DNA from: Pristionchus mayeri
Taxonomy: Eukaryota > Nematoda > Chromadorea > Rhabditida > Neodiplogasteridae
Direction of reading: 5' to 3'
DNA: 64,000 bases
NCBI GenBank assembly: GCA_036245805.1
Contig: BTRK01000002.1
Location: forward strand, 12,954,689-13,018,688
Under the pieces are notes generated by a model. That model was not told the origin of the DNA. It did not search any database and worked only from the letters and a program-made list of their open reading frames with translations. The position numbers were made by a program, and so were the translations under genes. This document shows, in pieces, positions 47,760-60,300 of the stretch. Each line of letters starts with the position of its first letter. The stretch's first letter is position 1.

Positions 47760-50545
47760 CCTGAACGGAACGATTTAATGGATACCGTAACCTTCAGTTA
47801 TCGATTAGATTGAATTCAGTTTCAGTGTATCCTCTATGTTTACAGCTACACCCCAGCGAACCCTCTATTTCAAAACAATTCGCTGTTTACGAAACGGAGA
47901 AAAGTGGCCTTCACGAGCTAAAAATATCCGTGAACCAGTTAAGATGAGGCGATTGGAGTATGTTGATTAGCTAATTTACCCGGCCATGTATGTCCTGTCT
48001 AGTCAGAATCAAATCCCGGAAGTAGGTGTCAACGGAAGTAGGACAAAACAAGTGAAAACACATTAGATTTCGCGTAATTAGTGATGTCACTACATCACAT
48101 CCTGTTATTGTTGTCGCTAATCGCTATGATACGCTCGAGGGAGAGCTCCTCTCCTTAGTATGCACACTCTCTATTCACCTAGAGAGAGCGTGAAATATTG
48201 TGAGGAGGGGACAGCTTGAGGTGGGCTAATATTCGAGCGAAAACAGCTGCATTTTGACAGCGCTCACACTAGAGAGATCACATGCTCGAGGGATGAATGT
48301 GCATTTATAATTAGCAATTTCATGCCCCGTTGTTCGAAAAATTGCTTTTCCATGGTGACATGCTTCTTACAAGTGACTTTTATTGCAAAAGGCGCGTCGG
48401 CCGACTGTAAAAAAAGCGGGAAAGAGAGACACCGCCATAAAAAAATTCCCGTGATGTGCAACGCTTTTCATTGACAAGTCGAAGATTACGTCGGCTGCTC
48501 GTAAGTGACCGATCATAGCAACTCGGGAACTCTCCCATCACGTCATGTCACTAACCACTTCGGCTTCGTTAGACTACTAAAGAGCTGTCAGTTGCTGATA
48601 AGTGAATTGCAATCTGACTCTCGTGATCATTAGCTGCTATCAATGAAAACTGATAGTATTGCTGATTGATCGCAGACCAGCGACAAAAGAGCATCTGTGA
48701 ATCGCTAATCTCTCTTATCGTAGTCGCCCTTATCACTGATATGAAAGTCATCTAGCGATCAACGATTACATCGCCCCGTCAACTTTACAACTGTAGGTAG
48801 AGGATCATTTAGTACACACTAGATACTGACCGGGCAAAAGGTCAAGAATCACTAAAAGAAACAGCTATTTTGAATGTGTATTTGCATTTGTGATGCTAGA
48901 AGATTAGAGTCCGCAGGTCAAGTCTAAGTGTCATAGAAGTGTCATAGAGCTCAAGAATGATAAAATGATCATAACGGACAACAACTTTAGCAATAGATCA
49001 AAGTTCATTTAAGAAGTAAAGCAAGGAGCTAGGCCTGGCTGGAAAAGAAAGCCTGGAAAATAGGAGGCAGGCACGGAACAACAAAGGACAAATCTTCCAG
49101 AGCGAAAGGGAGAGAGAGTAGAGAGAGAATGGAGGGGAAGGCTGCACTTTCTTGATGACCAAGCACCCTCGCTTCTAGTATTAGCATCATAAACTTAGAT
49201 CGATAGTTCAAAGATCACTTTTGGTCCAAAATAAGTGAAAGCCGAGTCAACAAGCGCCTAAACTGATCAATTTCATCGATTTATGCGCCAGAATGCCGTT
49301 TTTTGAGCGATTCACCAACGAGTGTTAACGATTTTAATCAATTTGTGACTAATTTGCACCAGACATGTGAGATGTGCGATTAATTCTACCTCGATCAAAG
49401 TATTGTCCTTTATCCGGCGCGGCTGCTGTTGCCGAAAGAGTACGCGTCTGGCGCGCGACGCGACGCGGTTCTCAATCCGCGTGCGTGAAGCGGACAATGT
49501 CGAGGACGCGGATCGCGGACATCCGCGTGGGCGCGTGACCTGGCAATCGATCGATAAACTGGGGGAGAAACGGGAGAAAGGAAGTGAAGGAAGAAGGAAG
49601 GAGAAGAAGAAGTCTTTGATGAAAATAGAGGGACAGCCCTGCTCACTTCCATCTCCCTCTCCCCTCTCGCCCCCCACTATAGATCCCCACACGCTACCGT
49701 AGTCGGCTGGCAGCTGCGCACGATCGAGAACTAACTTTCTTCCTTGGGATCTTTTTCTATCGGGATATTTTATATTAACCGAAAGGCGAAACGTTAATTG
49801 TAGAATCGATTTTCAAGTGCTGATATTTATGTGCCGAAACATATTCTGCTGACTATGAGACTTTTATTGTTTCATAGAGAGAAATTTACAAAATATGTTT
49901 CAGAAAGTACGTATCTGCCGTGGGCAGTAGTTCGAGCAATTACTTGTTCAATCTCTTTGAAAGCAAAAAGATTACAAAAAAAGAAAAATTTCAGTAACAA
50001 GTTCCACTGGTCTTCTCAGTCCTCTTATTTCACTGCGACCAGTTTGGTTAACGCAGAACAAGTGAATGTGTAGAATGAGCAGAGAAGATTACAAAGAAGG
50101 AGCATGATATGGCACCAGTTGTATCTGGAGCCAATCGTAGGTTGCTTCATATCTGGATGGCTTCGCAAGACATTGCCTCTTCATTCTGCGTACTCGCTCT
50201 AACTGAGCAATGATCCTACTCTCCTCATATCCCACACTCTCTCGCCGCGAGAGAGCATGAGATTTGGAAAGAGTCAGACGATTACTCCTCTAACTGATGG
50301 GAGAACATGGAGCATGAAATGAGCCAATTCTTGCCGAGCGGGGCTCAACTGTCTACATCTAGCTAATCGTACCAGTATGTGTCGAGCTGGTGAAAGTGAA
50401 CGGTGCTTCAAAATATTACGAATTCTGGCCATAAAGCCAAAGCTTTGCAAAAAATAAACCTCTTCCTTCTTCAGGTTCTATCTCGCTTGTATGACTAGCG
50501 CGAGATCACGAAAAACGAAGAGAGTCGTTTCCTGCTAAGCCTCTC

Positions 50546-50764
50546 CTCTGGTTTCTTCCAACCAGTAGGTGGGAACTCTATACCCACTGGTCAGGGCACT
50601 GGTTAACCAGTAGCTAGCCTAAACTCCGCCCACTCCAACTGGTTATCTACTGGCCAAAAACAGCTAACCAGTCGTTAACCAGTTTGAGTGGGAGGAGCAT
50701 AGGCTAACCACTGGTGAACCAGTGGGTTGGGAGTTGCCCACATACTGGTTGGAAGAAACCAGAG
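50546..50764. mobile_element. Repeat built of AACCAGT units, copy 2
   Basis: 219 bp with perfect inverted ends CTCTGGTTTCTTCCAACCAG and CTGGTTGGAAGAAACCAGAG. The interior is full of AACCAGT/ACTGGTT units in both directions. Same family as 35890-36382. Confidence 0.8.
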
Positions 50765-50828
50765 TCCCTGTCCAGATCTCATCAGGGGGGGGGGGGATAG
50801 CGGCAATGTGGTAAGAATTTTTTTCGGG

Positions 50829-51172
50829 GGGCGGACAATTGCACAACAAATCGCCATTCCCTTGCGATTCAACATAGCGACATGTGTGGTGTTTCATTGT
50901 TACCAGTATGCGCTCCTCCACATTTGAATATATTATTTGTGTTGCCAGGCGATCATGAGTTTCAATGTATAGGGGGTCGTCAAAACTGACAAACCATGAC
51001 CCCCTAGTCGATGATTTGGTGTGAAACTCAAGATCACCTGGCAACAAGACTGACATATGCAAATGTAGGGGAGCACATACTTGTAACAATGAAACAACTC
51101 ACAGGTCGCTACGTCTAATCGCAATTTAGTTGCGATTTGTTGTGCAATTGTCCGTTGTGCAATTGTCCGCCC
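50829..51172. repeat. 344-bp inverted repeat
   Basis: The ends GGGCGGACAATTGCAC and GTGCAATTGTCCGCCC pair, and so do inner segments (CAACAAATCGC/GCGATTTGTTG, GTTGCCAGGCGATCA/TGATC-CCTGGCAAC). The centre near 50985 pairs TAGGGGGTC with GACCCCCTA. A run of 12 G at 50785-50796 lies just outside. A MITE-like fold-back. Confidence 0.8.
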
Positions 51173-52129
51173 AACATTTTTCGTTATTATATTTTTATGA
51201 TTTTGGAATAGCAATTCTGATGTTATCGAAGTTTCCCTTGTCCATTGAATATGTATAACAGTTGAAACACATTCAGTTGAAGTGGTGATTGTGGAAAAGG
51301 GTAGTCGTTTACGAAAAGAGAAAATAAGTTTCAGCTAAACATATCTGCAATGATCAAGTCATGGTTCGATATTCCGTGCTTCCCCTAGCCAAAAAACATT
51401 ATAAAGAAAAAGACGTCTTACCGTTGCTGAGCAACATCAAAGTCGTTATTCACGTAGCCGTAGTCGATATCGTATGATAAGATATTACCACGTCGATTGA
51501 TGTGTAGATGAAGCCGGGATGTAAAGATTTATTCTTGTTATTCGTGTTACTCATTGTTTATTAATCTTTTTTCTCGATGTGATGAAATTTTTAGAAAATG
51601 GAAAAAAATTATAACAAAATGAAATACTAGTGCTACAAAATGAGAAAAGTCTAGCTTTCGCTATTTAAATCAGAAGACTTGCATATGTGAATCGATATGT
51701 TTCATTTCCTCATGGACGAATGCAATTTTCGATCTCGTAAACTTTTTTTCCTTTGAATAACTTGCTGTATGTTTGCTGTGTCTTCATTGATCAGAGTAAA
51801 GCATAGGGGAACGCTCGGTTGAAACGAAGATAACAGCCGAAGTAATTTCACCGTTTCCTGCGCATGCACCGACTGGCATGCTTGCAAAACTGAAATTACA
51901 TTCGTCCAGATGGTGGTTCAGTTCAGCAATGCATACTGCTAGATAAAGTAAGGATTTGTGGTAAGCGGTTCTGTGTGCTTCAAAGAGGGAAAATTGAGCT
52001 AAACGTAAGTATCAAAGGGGAGTAGTTGTACCATTCAGCCTTCTATGTTATCCCGGTCTCTTAAAAAATATCTGAAATTGTTCTGTATCAATACATTACG
52101 AGCTCGAGTACGCTTTATTGACAATTCAT

Positions 52130-52218
52130 AATGTTGTTGGACAGCAGGGTATAAATTAATAATGTTGTTGGACAGCAGGGTATAAATTAATAATGTTGTT
52201 GGACAGCAGGGTATAAAT
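52130..52218. repeat. 31-bp tandem repeat, nearly three units
   Basis: The unit starts AATGTTGTTGGACAGCAGGG. Units begin at 52130, 52161 and 52192, and the copies are identical until the last few bases of the third. No spacers, so not a CRISPR array. It lies just past the C6-domain gene. Confidence 0.9.
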
Positions 52219-52318
52219 GTTAAGATCACAACAAATCTGCGAAAAGAATCTCTTTCTTTATCGCCTCATTTCGCAATAGTAAGGTAGAAAGTCGCATTGG
52301 TAACCTTCTCCAATGGCT

Positions 52319-52986
52319 TTAGAAGCACATCACATTTGTGATGGGGCTGTATATCGTGTATCTCCATGTCCCCGCTGCGGAACACGCCAGGGTTTTACTC
52401 ACAGACCCGGGCATGACGAAAGCAACGAACGAGTCCAACTGGAAATAACACTGTCAGACGAATACAAGTCGATTCCATGGCGTGACATCAGCCATTTCCC
52501 ATTAATGACCTAGTTTTTCATTACGTTCTCACAGGTGCAGCAAACTTAAGTCTCAATCAGATTAAGATACTAGATAAAGCATCAAAAAGAACAAGGGGAA
52601 GCAGAACAAATCGTACCATAATTCTCGACGCAGGTGCCAAAGTGTTCGTGCATGTAACTGTTATCTCGCTGCACCCGTTCACAGTAATAATTGGCGAGAA
52701 TTGGGGAGCGTATGTCGAGCCCGTTGTCGTGAAACTCGCAGCACACGTACGACATGCTGAAAATGAGGAAACATAATCAAAACTTATGCTGAAGAAAATG
52801 AAACTACCAGTAGGTTCTCAGGGCTACACTGAGGTTATTTCTCACACACTACAGGTTGACCAGGCAAGCGCGTACATACTAGAGCAACGATCACTCACGA
52901 GGCAACGAGGGCGGGTAGCTGGGATTCGTAGGGATGCAGGAGTTGGTTGAGTGAGAAGAGAGGATGAGGAGGATGAGGGTTATCAT
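52319..52986 (-). CDS. Small secreted protein with a C6 domain
   Basis: 115 residues from three exons (minus strand): 52986-52899, 52756-52617, 52438-52319, all in phase. A signal peptide (MITLILLILSSHS) is followed by a short proline-rich linker and one cysteine-spaced domain: CRTCAASFTTTG, then GCSEITVTC, then SKTLACSAAGTWRY and a final ITNVMC. This is the pattern of the nematode C6 domain (formerly DUF281), whose function is not known. No membrane anchor is visible, so it should be secreted. Its termination codon follows the last cysteine by one residue. The start lies in ATCATGATAACC; no other ATG gives a signal peptide. Confidence 0.85.
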
Positions 52987-55900
52987 GATCACGTCGAAAA
53001 GATGAAGGTACTCTATAGCTCAATGCTCCCGCTCAGCCCTGCCTTGGGTGAGGGCGTTATCCGCAATTTGATACGAGAGAGGTAGCTCTGGAATTTTTCA
53101 TTGCTCCTTTCATGCAACAACGGATAGATAGCCTAATTGCTGTGCGTAATTTGGGTGCGCAAGGTTAAGCTCCAACGGCAAAACTGACTAGCCATTTTAG
53201 GGGGTGAAGCGAAATTGATCCGGGATCGATCAAGCGGGCAAAATTGCAATAAGTTCCCAGCTGTATATCCTTTCAAATAACCTTTATGTGTGGCAAGAAA
53301 CTTGCTGATGTGGTTGCCTATTCAAGCTCTTCTCGTAGTGCTTTAGTCACCGCTTCCGGATGGCATACTCCCTTGCATTTTTATTTCATTTTCTGAAAAT
53401 ATGCATTGAACAAAGCAGGCAGCCTACAATTAAGGTTGCGATATTGTACCATTCAAACTTTGATAATATATCGGTTTTACTATTTCTCGCCCATTGTCAC
53501 TGTGTTTGATCAGATGCACACTGTGTGGAGCGATGCTGCATGGCCTTTCATGTCTTTCATGACCGACAAACTTCAAATGTCCTTTGCATTGAAGCGTCCT
53601 GAGACTACTTCCGACACTAGGGTGGCTCAGATAATTGTTTGATCGACACGGTGAAGAACAATCATCCAATCATAATTTTTCATTCATAAACACCCAAGTT
53701 GAAACATATTTTTACATCTCTTCGATATTTTTGATCGAAAACTGAATAAATATACTGAATTTCCGCAATGAGGAATTTAAAATACCATTCCTCCTCATGC
53801 AGCCCCCTTCCGACACCATGCATTCGGTTGACGAAAACGAGATGTGCATACATCTCTTTCATTTTTCGGTCCATATCGGCGATTTCGGTTGCGGATCGGA
53901 ACTTGGAGAGAGAAAAGAACGGTCTCTGCATGGATACTCTTCGCGCTCAATACGTTGCAAATCAGAGGTGGAATTAGTCATGCCAACGAACTACGAGACT
54001 CATTGTGAATCTTCAAGCACCTTTGCATGTTGCTCATTGCCTTCTTTCAGATGGTCTATGCATTTACGGCGATTTCATATTCCATTATCTTCACAATTTC
54101 CCCATATCTCTAGTCGTGGCTTCTACACAAAAGAACCTCTTCGAACACCAAAAATGCGATGTTCTACTCGCAAGAGTTCATATTGCGAATCACAGTTTCA
54201 CGCCCATTCCGAATTCGCTGATCTGATCATGTTTTACTTCAATTTTGAATGAGCCCCTATTATTCATGCCGATTTCAACTTTTTCCTAGTTTTCTCAGAA
54301 CTGTCAACTTTAGTAGAGTAGGTTTTTCCAAACCACCCCATCCACTCCGACCCTGGCGTGCGGGGTCACTCCGCTCACATTTCGCTCGCACTGCCCGTTG
54401 CTTTTTTTCTCGCTCGTGTCCACTATCCCTTTCCCCCTCCCTCTCCTATGGGCGCTTTTTTGCCCCGCACGCTCTCTGTTCCGTGCTGCCCAGTACTAGG
54501 GGGGAGGGAGTGGGGTGGGAAGAAGGGGCAGTGGACAGAGGAAGGGTCTGAGGAGCAAGAGATAGGGGACAGGGGGAGAGAGAGGGGGAGCTCCTATCTC
54601 TCGTCGTCTCTCGACGAGGCGCTCCATGCTTCTCTGACCCTCGTCTCCTCTCCCCAGTTTCATCCCCCTTTCCCCTCCCTGCCTTCTTCCATTGATGTGA
54701 GCGCCAATGCTTTTCTCACCGCGCCATCCGATATCAGCGCTTGATATTTCGTCATAGGCAAGACTCCGAGCTAGTGGTGGCCCTTGGAGCATGATCTTTG
54801 ATCTCATAGAACAACTGGCTTCTTTAGCGCCCTTTCGGCCTACTGTAGGTCATTTATCACGTTGCTTTTTCTGCCATTCTTTCGCGCGCCACTTCTTCTA
54901 AATTTCTCCCATCGACGCTTTTTTACCGTCGCTTGAACCAGACTGAGCCAGAGACAATGAGATATGGGGAGAGCCAGCTTTTTCTCGAATGCTATTCGAC
55001 GGCGCTGCTTTTTCGGCGTGGTGCAATTCAGCCCGTCTCCACCCTACCGGTTCTGTGGATACTCTTTCTCTTCTCTTCTTCTTGCAGTTAGTTCCTACTA
55101 CCTCTCTTCACCCATCATTCGTCCCCCTGCGCATTACTAGTACCCATGGCGAGGGGGATGGCAGCTTGACGCGTTCCCTCCTCTTTTCGTTTGCTTTCTC
55201 TCATTCCAAGCTCGATCAGTGATTACGAAAATCGTCCGTGCCAAACTGACTACAGGATTTGCAACTAACCGTAAAATGTGCTCTGATTTTCACTCGTCTA
55301 AGGTGTGATTAGAGATGGAGTAGTCAGAGAGCGATGCTTTCTTGGAAGAAGCAACAGTAAACATTCCGCCTTCTTAGTGCTAGAGTTGTCATTCTGCAAA
55401 AGGTAAGTGCTGATATCTCCACTCAATTCGCGCGTTTTCTCACCAAATACACAGTCGATTGGCCGTATTTTGCTCCCTCCTTCCTACTCCACATTCTCTT
55501 GTCCCCACTCACACACTTGCCCATCACAAGCAAAAAAGATCTGCGCCGCTATCGAAAACCGAACCCTCCTTCCTCTCTCTCTCTTCCTTCACCCCACTCC
55601 TCCACTCCGCTCAAACATCTTTTTGCAACCGTCATCGTTCCAAATCGATTGCGGTCCCGACCTGATCGCCACCAATCGATAATTGATACTGTAGTAGCTG
55701 TCATTCATCCCTACACTCGGCCAGTATCTTTTTCCTGCCAGAGACACAGCGATCTTTCTGTCCACGGCTCACCAGAAAGCGTACATTTTTGCACACTTCC
55801 TCTCTCGCTCAATCTCTCCCTCTCGGCGCTTTTCCTCCCTTCTTCTCTCCCGTCCCCTCCCCTCCCTCCCCCCGGTTCACAACGCTGACTCCACGCTAGG

Positions 55901-57064
55901 CTCATCGCACCTGAAGTTGATGCGTTTTGACCTATTCTAGAGCTACCGTAGCCAGAGATCGACCACTTTTCTCCCTTTTTGCAATAGAATTGCGCTTCCA
56001 TTTCGACGTTTTTCGGCTCACTTTTTCGACGTCGTCCGCTCGAATCGTCAAACTCGTTCCAAGCATCCCGTGCTTTTTGTTTCCTTCTTTTTCTCTCGCA
56101 CTCTCTCCATTTCGCCTGCTCTCTCGCCCACCTCATCCCTCTTTCCTCCTACTGCTTGCTACTTGTGTTGTTTTTTGCAACCATGAGGAGAGTGGAGAGA
56201 TTCATTGTGCGCGCGTGCCCTCTCTTCTTAGCGTGCACTATCTCGTCTGCCTGCTGTCATTCGTCGTCCTTTTTCATGCACGCAACGCCACACAACTGCA
56301 GTAATCGCACGAGATTGCCGTGTTTCGTCATGCACAGTGGGTAGTAAGTCAGTCGAGAACCGACCGGATGCGAACCAAAAAATACCCTTCACCAGAGTAT
56401 ATTTTCACAGTTGGTTCTCACGCAATCTAAAGAAAATGATTCCGGAGAAAGACTTATTGGTATATCCGCCTAGAATCTGACTGCAATTCGTTGATCAAAA
56501 TAAATTTTACATTTCCATTTTGAGTGAGAGAGCAAACGAAATTAAGAGAGGAAGATGAATCAGGAAATTAGCGGCAGCCCTTCAAAGTGGGGTGTCCCCA
56601 TAGAAACGGAAGGCGAAAAGGGGAAGCAGGCAAAGTAACATTAACTTGAACGCGAATGAACTCTTTTTGCGCTCCGGCACTCTGCTATACGAAGAAAGCT
56701 TGGGGGCTGTATTGGAGACATTATTGTGCTTCGAAAACACGTCTGATATCATTCAGCTGAATGGCGAAGGCCTACTATAGATGGGGATTCAGATTCCCGA
56801 GATTCTGGAAATAGGCTCTTGGATATATTGGGGGTGCATCCATTATTTATCAATGCGAGCCCACGCCTTACTCATTGTTGTGCTTTTCGATGTTGTGCTA
56901 ATGAGAACGATCCTAATGCAACTAATGTTACACTCTGAAGGTGTAGATGTACGGTAGTAATATCCGGCGTGAATTAGCGTGTTTTGAGGTCGCTTCCTAA
57001 TTAAGTGCTTTTACACTGCACGCATTCACTGTGTGTATTCGACACTTCAATTTGGCATATTTGT
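52987..57064. other. Non-coding region, pyrimidine-rich in part
   Basis: No gene supported. From about 54330 to 56270 the plus strand is strongly C/T-rich with opposite purine-rich patches (54490-54600), which creates many long open frames of low-complexity Ser/Pro/Leu on both strands. None has splice-supported homology. Confidence 0.45.
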
Positions 57065-57072
57065 TGAGAGAC

Positions 57073-57341
57073 TGGCGTGGATGGCGCAGTGGTGTGAGGC
57101 GCCGCTCGTCATACAAGGGTCCTGAGTTCGATCCCCTGCCTGGGCAGACCAAGCCCTCTATCCCTCCGGGGTCAGTATATTGGTAGTGACCACGGTCGCG
57201 AAAGGTAACGTTCCCTAAAAGCACTTTGGACAGCAGGGATACGTAGTCCTAGCAGTAGTCGGCCTCACCGCACTACACCACCTAGCGTAGTCGTTTACGA
57301 CTGTAAAATCGCTTGACGTGGCTGCACCTTTACCTTTATCC
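57073..57341 (+). mobile_element. tRNA-derived SINE with target-site duplication
   Basis: A 269-bp element starts with a tRNA-like head: A box TGGCGCAGTGG at 57082-57092 and B box GAGTTCGATCC at 57124-57134, spaced as in a tRNA but with a poor T stem. An unrelated body follows, ending in ACCTTTACCTTTATCC. The 8-base sequence TGAGAGAC stands directly on both sides (57065-57072 and 57342-57349), as expected for a retrotransposed copy. Confidence 0.85.
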
Positions 57342-57349
57342 TGAGAGAC

Positions 57350-60300
57350 ACCTATTTTTAGAACATATCATCAGGAACTTTGCAGTTCCGGTCCATTGTA
57401 TGATGTAATAGCTTCCATTAATAATCCTCGATTGCAATGCGACAATCACGAGCGAGCAAGCCTACGTGTAGATTTAGCGTCCTACTATCCAGGGTTCTCG
57501 GTTTGCAAGGGGAACACTTGCAGGGTGGTCAGCTCGCTGCTCTCCTCGTTTCCCATGCTCTCTCGCTCGCTAGCGATACTCAGCACGGATCACAACACAT
57601 CAAGCACAATCTAGGCGCTTCCTAGCCTCCTAATTCGAACCCAGTTTCACATTCCAGAATAACAAACACTCGTCCTGCTTTTCAATACTTTCAAAATTCT
57701 GAATCCAATACGTGTGAAATTAGATCCATTCTTGATCCTCAACCTCATCCAGAACTGTCCTCTATAAATCGCGCACATGCAGCAGTAGCAAGGCGTTTTT
57801 TGTGCGGAAACGGCCTGTCCCCCTCACTCATCCACCCCTCTCCCTCCATCCCCCATCCTTCCTCCCTCCTCCTACCCCTCCTTACATTCCTCTTTCATGC
57901 CTCCCCACTCTTTCTGATCGAAGAGGGAACATTGGAATCGAAGAGACTCTCGTTCATACATCCCCTCTTTTTACTGATCATATCCAGAGCACACATGCGC
58001 ATCTGGCTCAGCATTTATCTCTCAGCGCCCTAGCATTTCGTCAGTTTGCATAAATCGTTGGCCTTTAAACGATACTTTCTCTATTCATTCCCAAAGAAGA
58101 GTCTATTTTCGGCAAAGTTTTGTTGCAAAAACGCACTCGTTCTGTCCAATCTGCGAGAGAGCGTGACATATCGAGAGGGGGAAAGAGTTCCTCTTCCCGG
58201 AGTCGATACGAGGCGCAAAAAGCAGCGCTCTCCGAGTCGCTCTTCAGCTGTTTTTTGCTGGCCGCCTCAATTCGAGAAGAGCCGATTTCTTCTTCCAGAG
58301 AGACACGGAGAGTGAGTGATGGGAGAGAGGAGGGGTGGGCTTGAAAATACCTGAGTTTCATCGATTTAGTTTTTCACAAATTATGGGAAAATGCAGCAGT
58401 TTTCATTGCAATTGAACCCGTCAACCTTGGAACATCGATCTTTTCTGAGCTGCGAAATGAGTTTGAAATTGAAACAGCCTTCTTCTTCAAAAGCTTCTTC
58501 TGGCCAACTTTGAACAATTGTAGTCGCCCCCCTCTTTTCGCTAACCTTTCGACCCTTTTTAGAGTAATGTTCTGACTCTCTTCATTTCCCATGCTCTCTC
58601 GCCCTCTCTATCTCCCTCAAGAGCGAGATAGTACACGATTTGTGGAGACCGGGACCTTTGCTCTCTCTTTTTACGCCTTCCCTGGGCAAACAGTTTTCCT
58701 CCCCTTTCGTCCTTCTTTTCTTCAACCGCCATAAGACCCCAAATTGGCTCGAATATTCACTTGATGGTTCCTCTCCGAGCGTATTACCTCTTGCACAAAA
58801 ATGAGAAAACTAATAATGTCGAATGATTCATTCGTTTTTGATAAAAACCGGAATATTTTTGTATTTCAATTTTTTCGCGATATTCGTCAAGCATCACTAC
58901 TTCAAAGCTGAGTCCGCTTTATGAAATAGGTGAACCATTCCTATGCGCCAAGGCTGAATTCAGAATGATTCACAAAAAAATTTCTGCCCTAACTCTAGCC
59001 TACTAGTGAACGCGCTCAACGAGGAACTGAATTCTTCATCCTCATTCCACTCGAAATATGATAAATCCGGCGTGAAGCAGCGATCATTTTTACGAGCTCG
59101 GACTCCTTTTACGATCTCGCGAGAGAGGCTCCTACACCTTCAATCTCGCTAATGACCCCATTCAATACCCTTTTTTTCTGACGCTACTCCTAATGAGAAC
59201 TGGCAGCGTCTCTCACTTTGACGTGCTCTCGCGTTCTCTCTCACCATCGAGAGTGCATCAAAGGAGAGGAGCTTATTTGTGGCCCATTCTCGAGAGTTCG
59301 ATGAGTAACACCCGCGCGCATAGTTCCGCTTAATTGGGGTAATTAATCAAGCTCAAGCTCGAGGGGGAGAACGGGATCTATCATTCCGTTCGCTCTCTCG
59401 CTTCAGCACACTCTCTCATAGGAAGGGTTGAGCTGGTGATGGAAGGGATCTCTGTACCACCCATAACACGTACCCCATATCGTGAGAAGAAGAGTGGGTT
59501 GGAAAGCACAAAATACGGGTCACAGCTTGGTCAAATCTTTACGTGTGTGAGGGCAGTGAAAGCGTTTTTACAACAGCATTTCTGAAAATAAAATTTCATG
59601 ATATTACTTTGAGCAAATAAAGTCTATGTATGTAGCGAATTGTGCGGAAAAGGTATTAAACCTAGCTCTCGCGAAATTTCCGAATTGTAAAATTTAACAT
59701 TCTGGTGCGAGAGGTGCGATAAATAGTCCAAAATCGTGCTCTGCTTTGTTTTTTTTCTCATCTTGATTTAGTGCTCTTCTCCATTTTTATCGCTTTTAGG
59801 CTAACGCCTTTCTCGATTAGAGAGTGTGGAGAACGAAGAGAGCGCGGTAGTACCTGATCATTAACGCGCGCGGGTAATTAACGAAAGAATGGGATAAAAA
59901 AACTATCCGAGAGCCTCCTCGGATCGCGAAAAAAGTCGCAACTCCGCACTAGGTGTTGAAGATCAAACAGTAAGCTTTTAATTAGCGAATTCTACCGACA
60001 GTGAACCGAAGACCTCTCAAAACAATAATGGCGATAAGCGTGCCAAGTGATTTGAATATCCTGAAGGTCTCACTCATCTCTCTACTCGCTATTCGATGCA
60101 GGAAAACAGCGTCACTTCGATTAACTGAAGAGAGGTTATCGAGAGTTAAGAATGATCGTCTCCATTTCTGTATTTCACTCTTGCTTTTCTTACTGATCAT
60201 GCGAAAAACGCAGTCAAGCTCGTCCTTCTCCAATTTCATCAAGATCTCGCAGCGCATCCAGGTTGGATGAGAGGGGAGCTCATTAATATTCGATTGTCAT

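Larger units (their letters stand above)
47760..52318. other. Upstream region of the transporter, no gene seen
   Basis: Contains the presumed transporter promoter. A CpG-rich block at about 49415-49560 (CGCGACGCGACGCGG and similar) stands out from the AT-rich surroundings and may be a regulatory region or an upstream exon. Two inverted-repeat elements (50546-50764, 50829-51172) and a tandem repeat (52130-52218) lie to the right. No exon with supporting homology found. Confidence 0.4.

Noticed and set aside
52130..52218. Possible CRISPR-like array
   Set aside because: Three direct 31-bp units with no spacers between them, in a eukaryotic genome; it is a plain tandem repeat.
54249..55888. Several frames over 100 codons, Pro/Ser/Leu-rich
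   Set aside because: Caused by C/T-rich low-complexity DNA with overlapping open frames on both strands; no homology or convincing splice structure.
57076..57150. Possible functional tRNA gene
   Set aside because: A and B boxes are present but the T stem does not pair and the sequence continues into a SINE body with target duplications.
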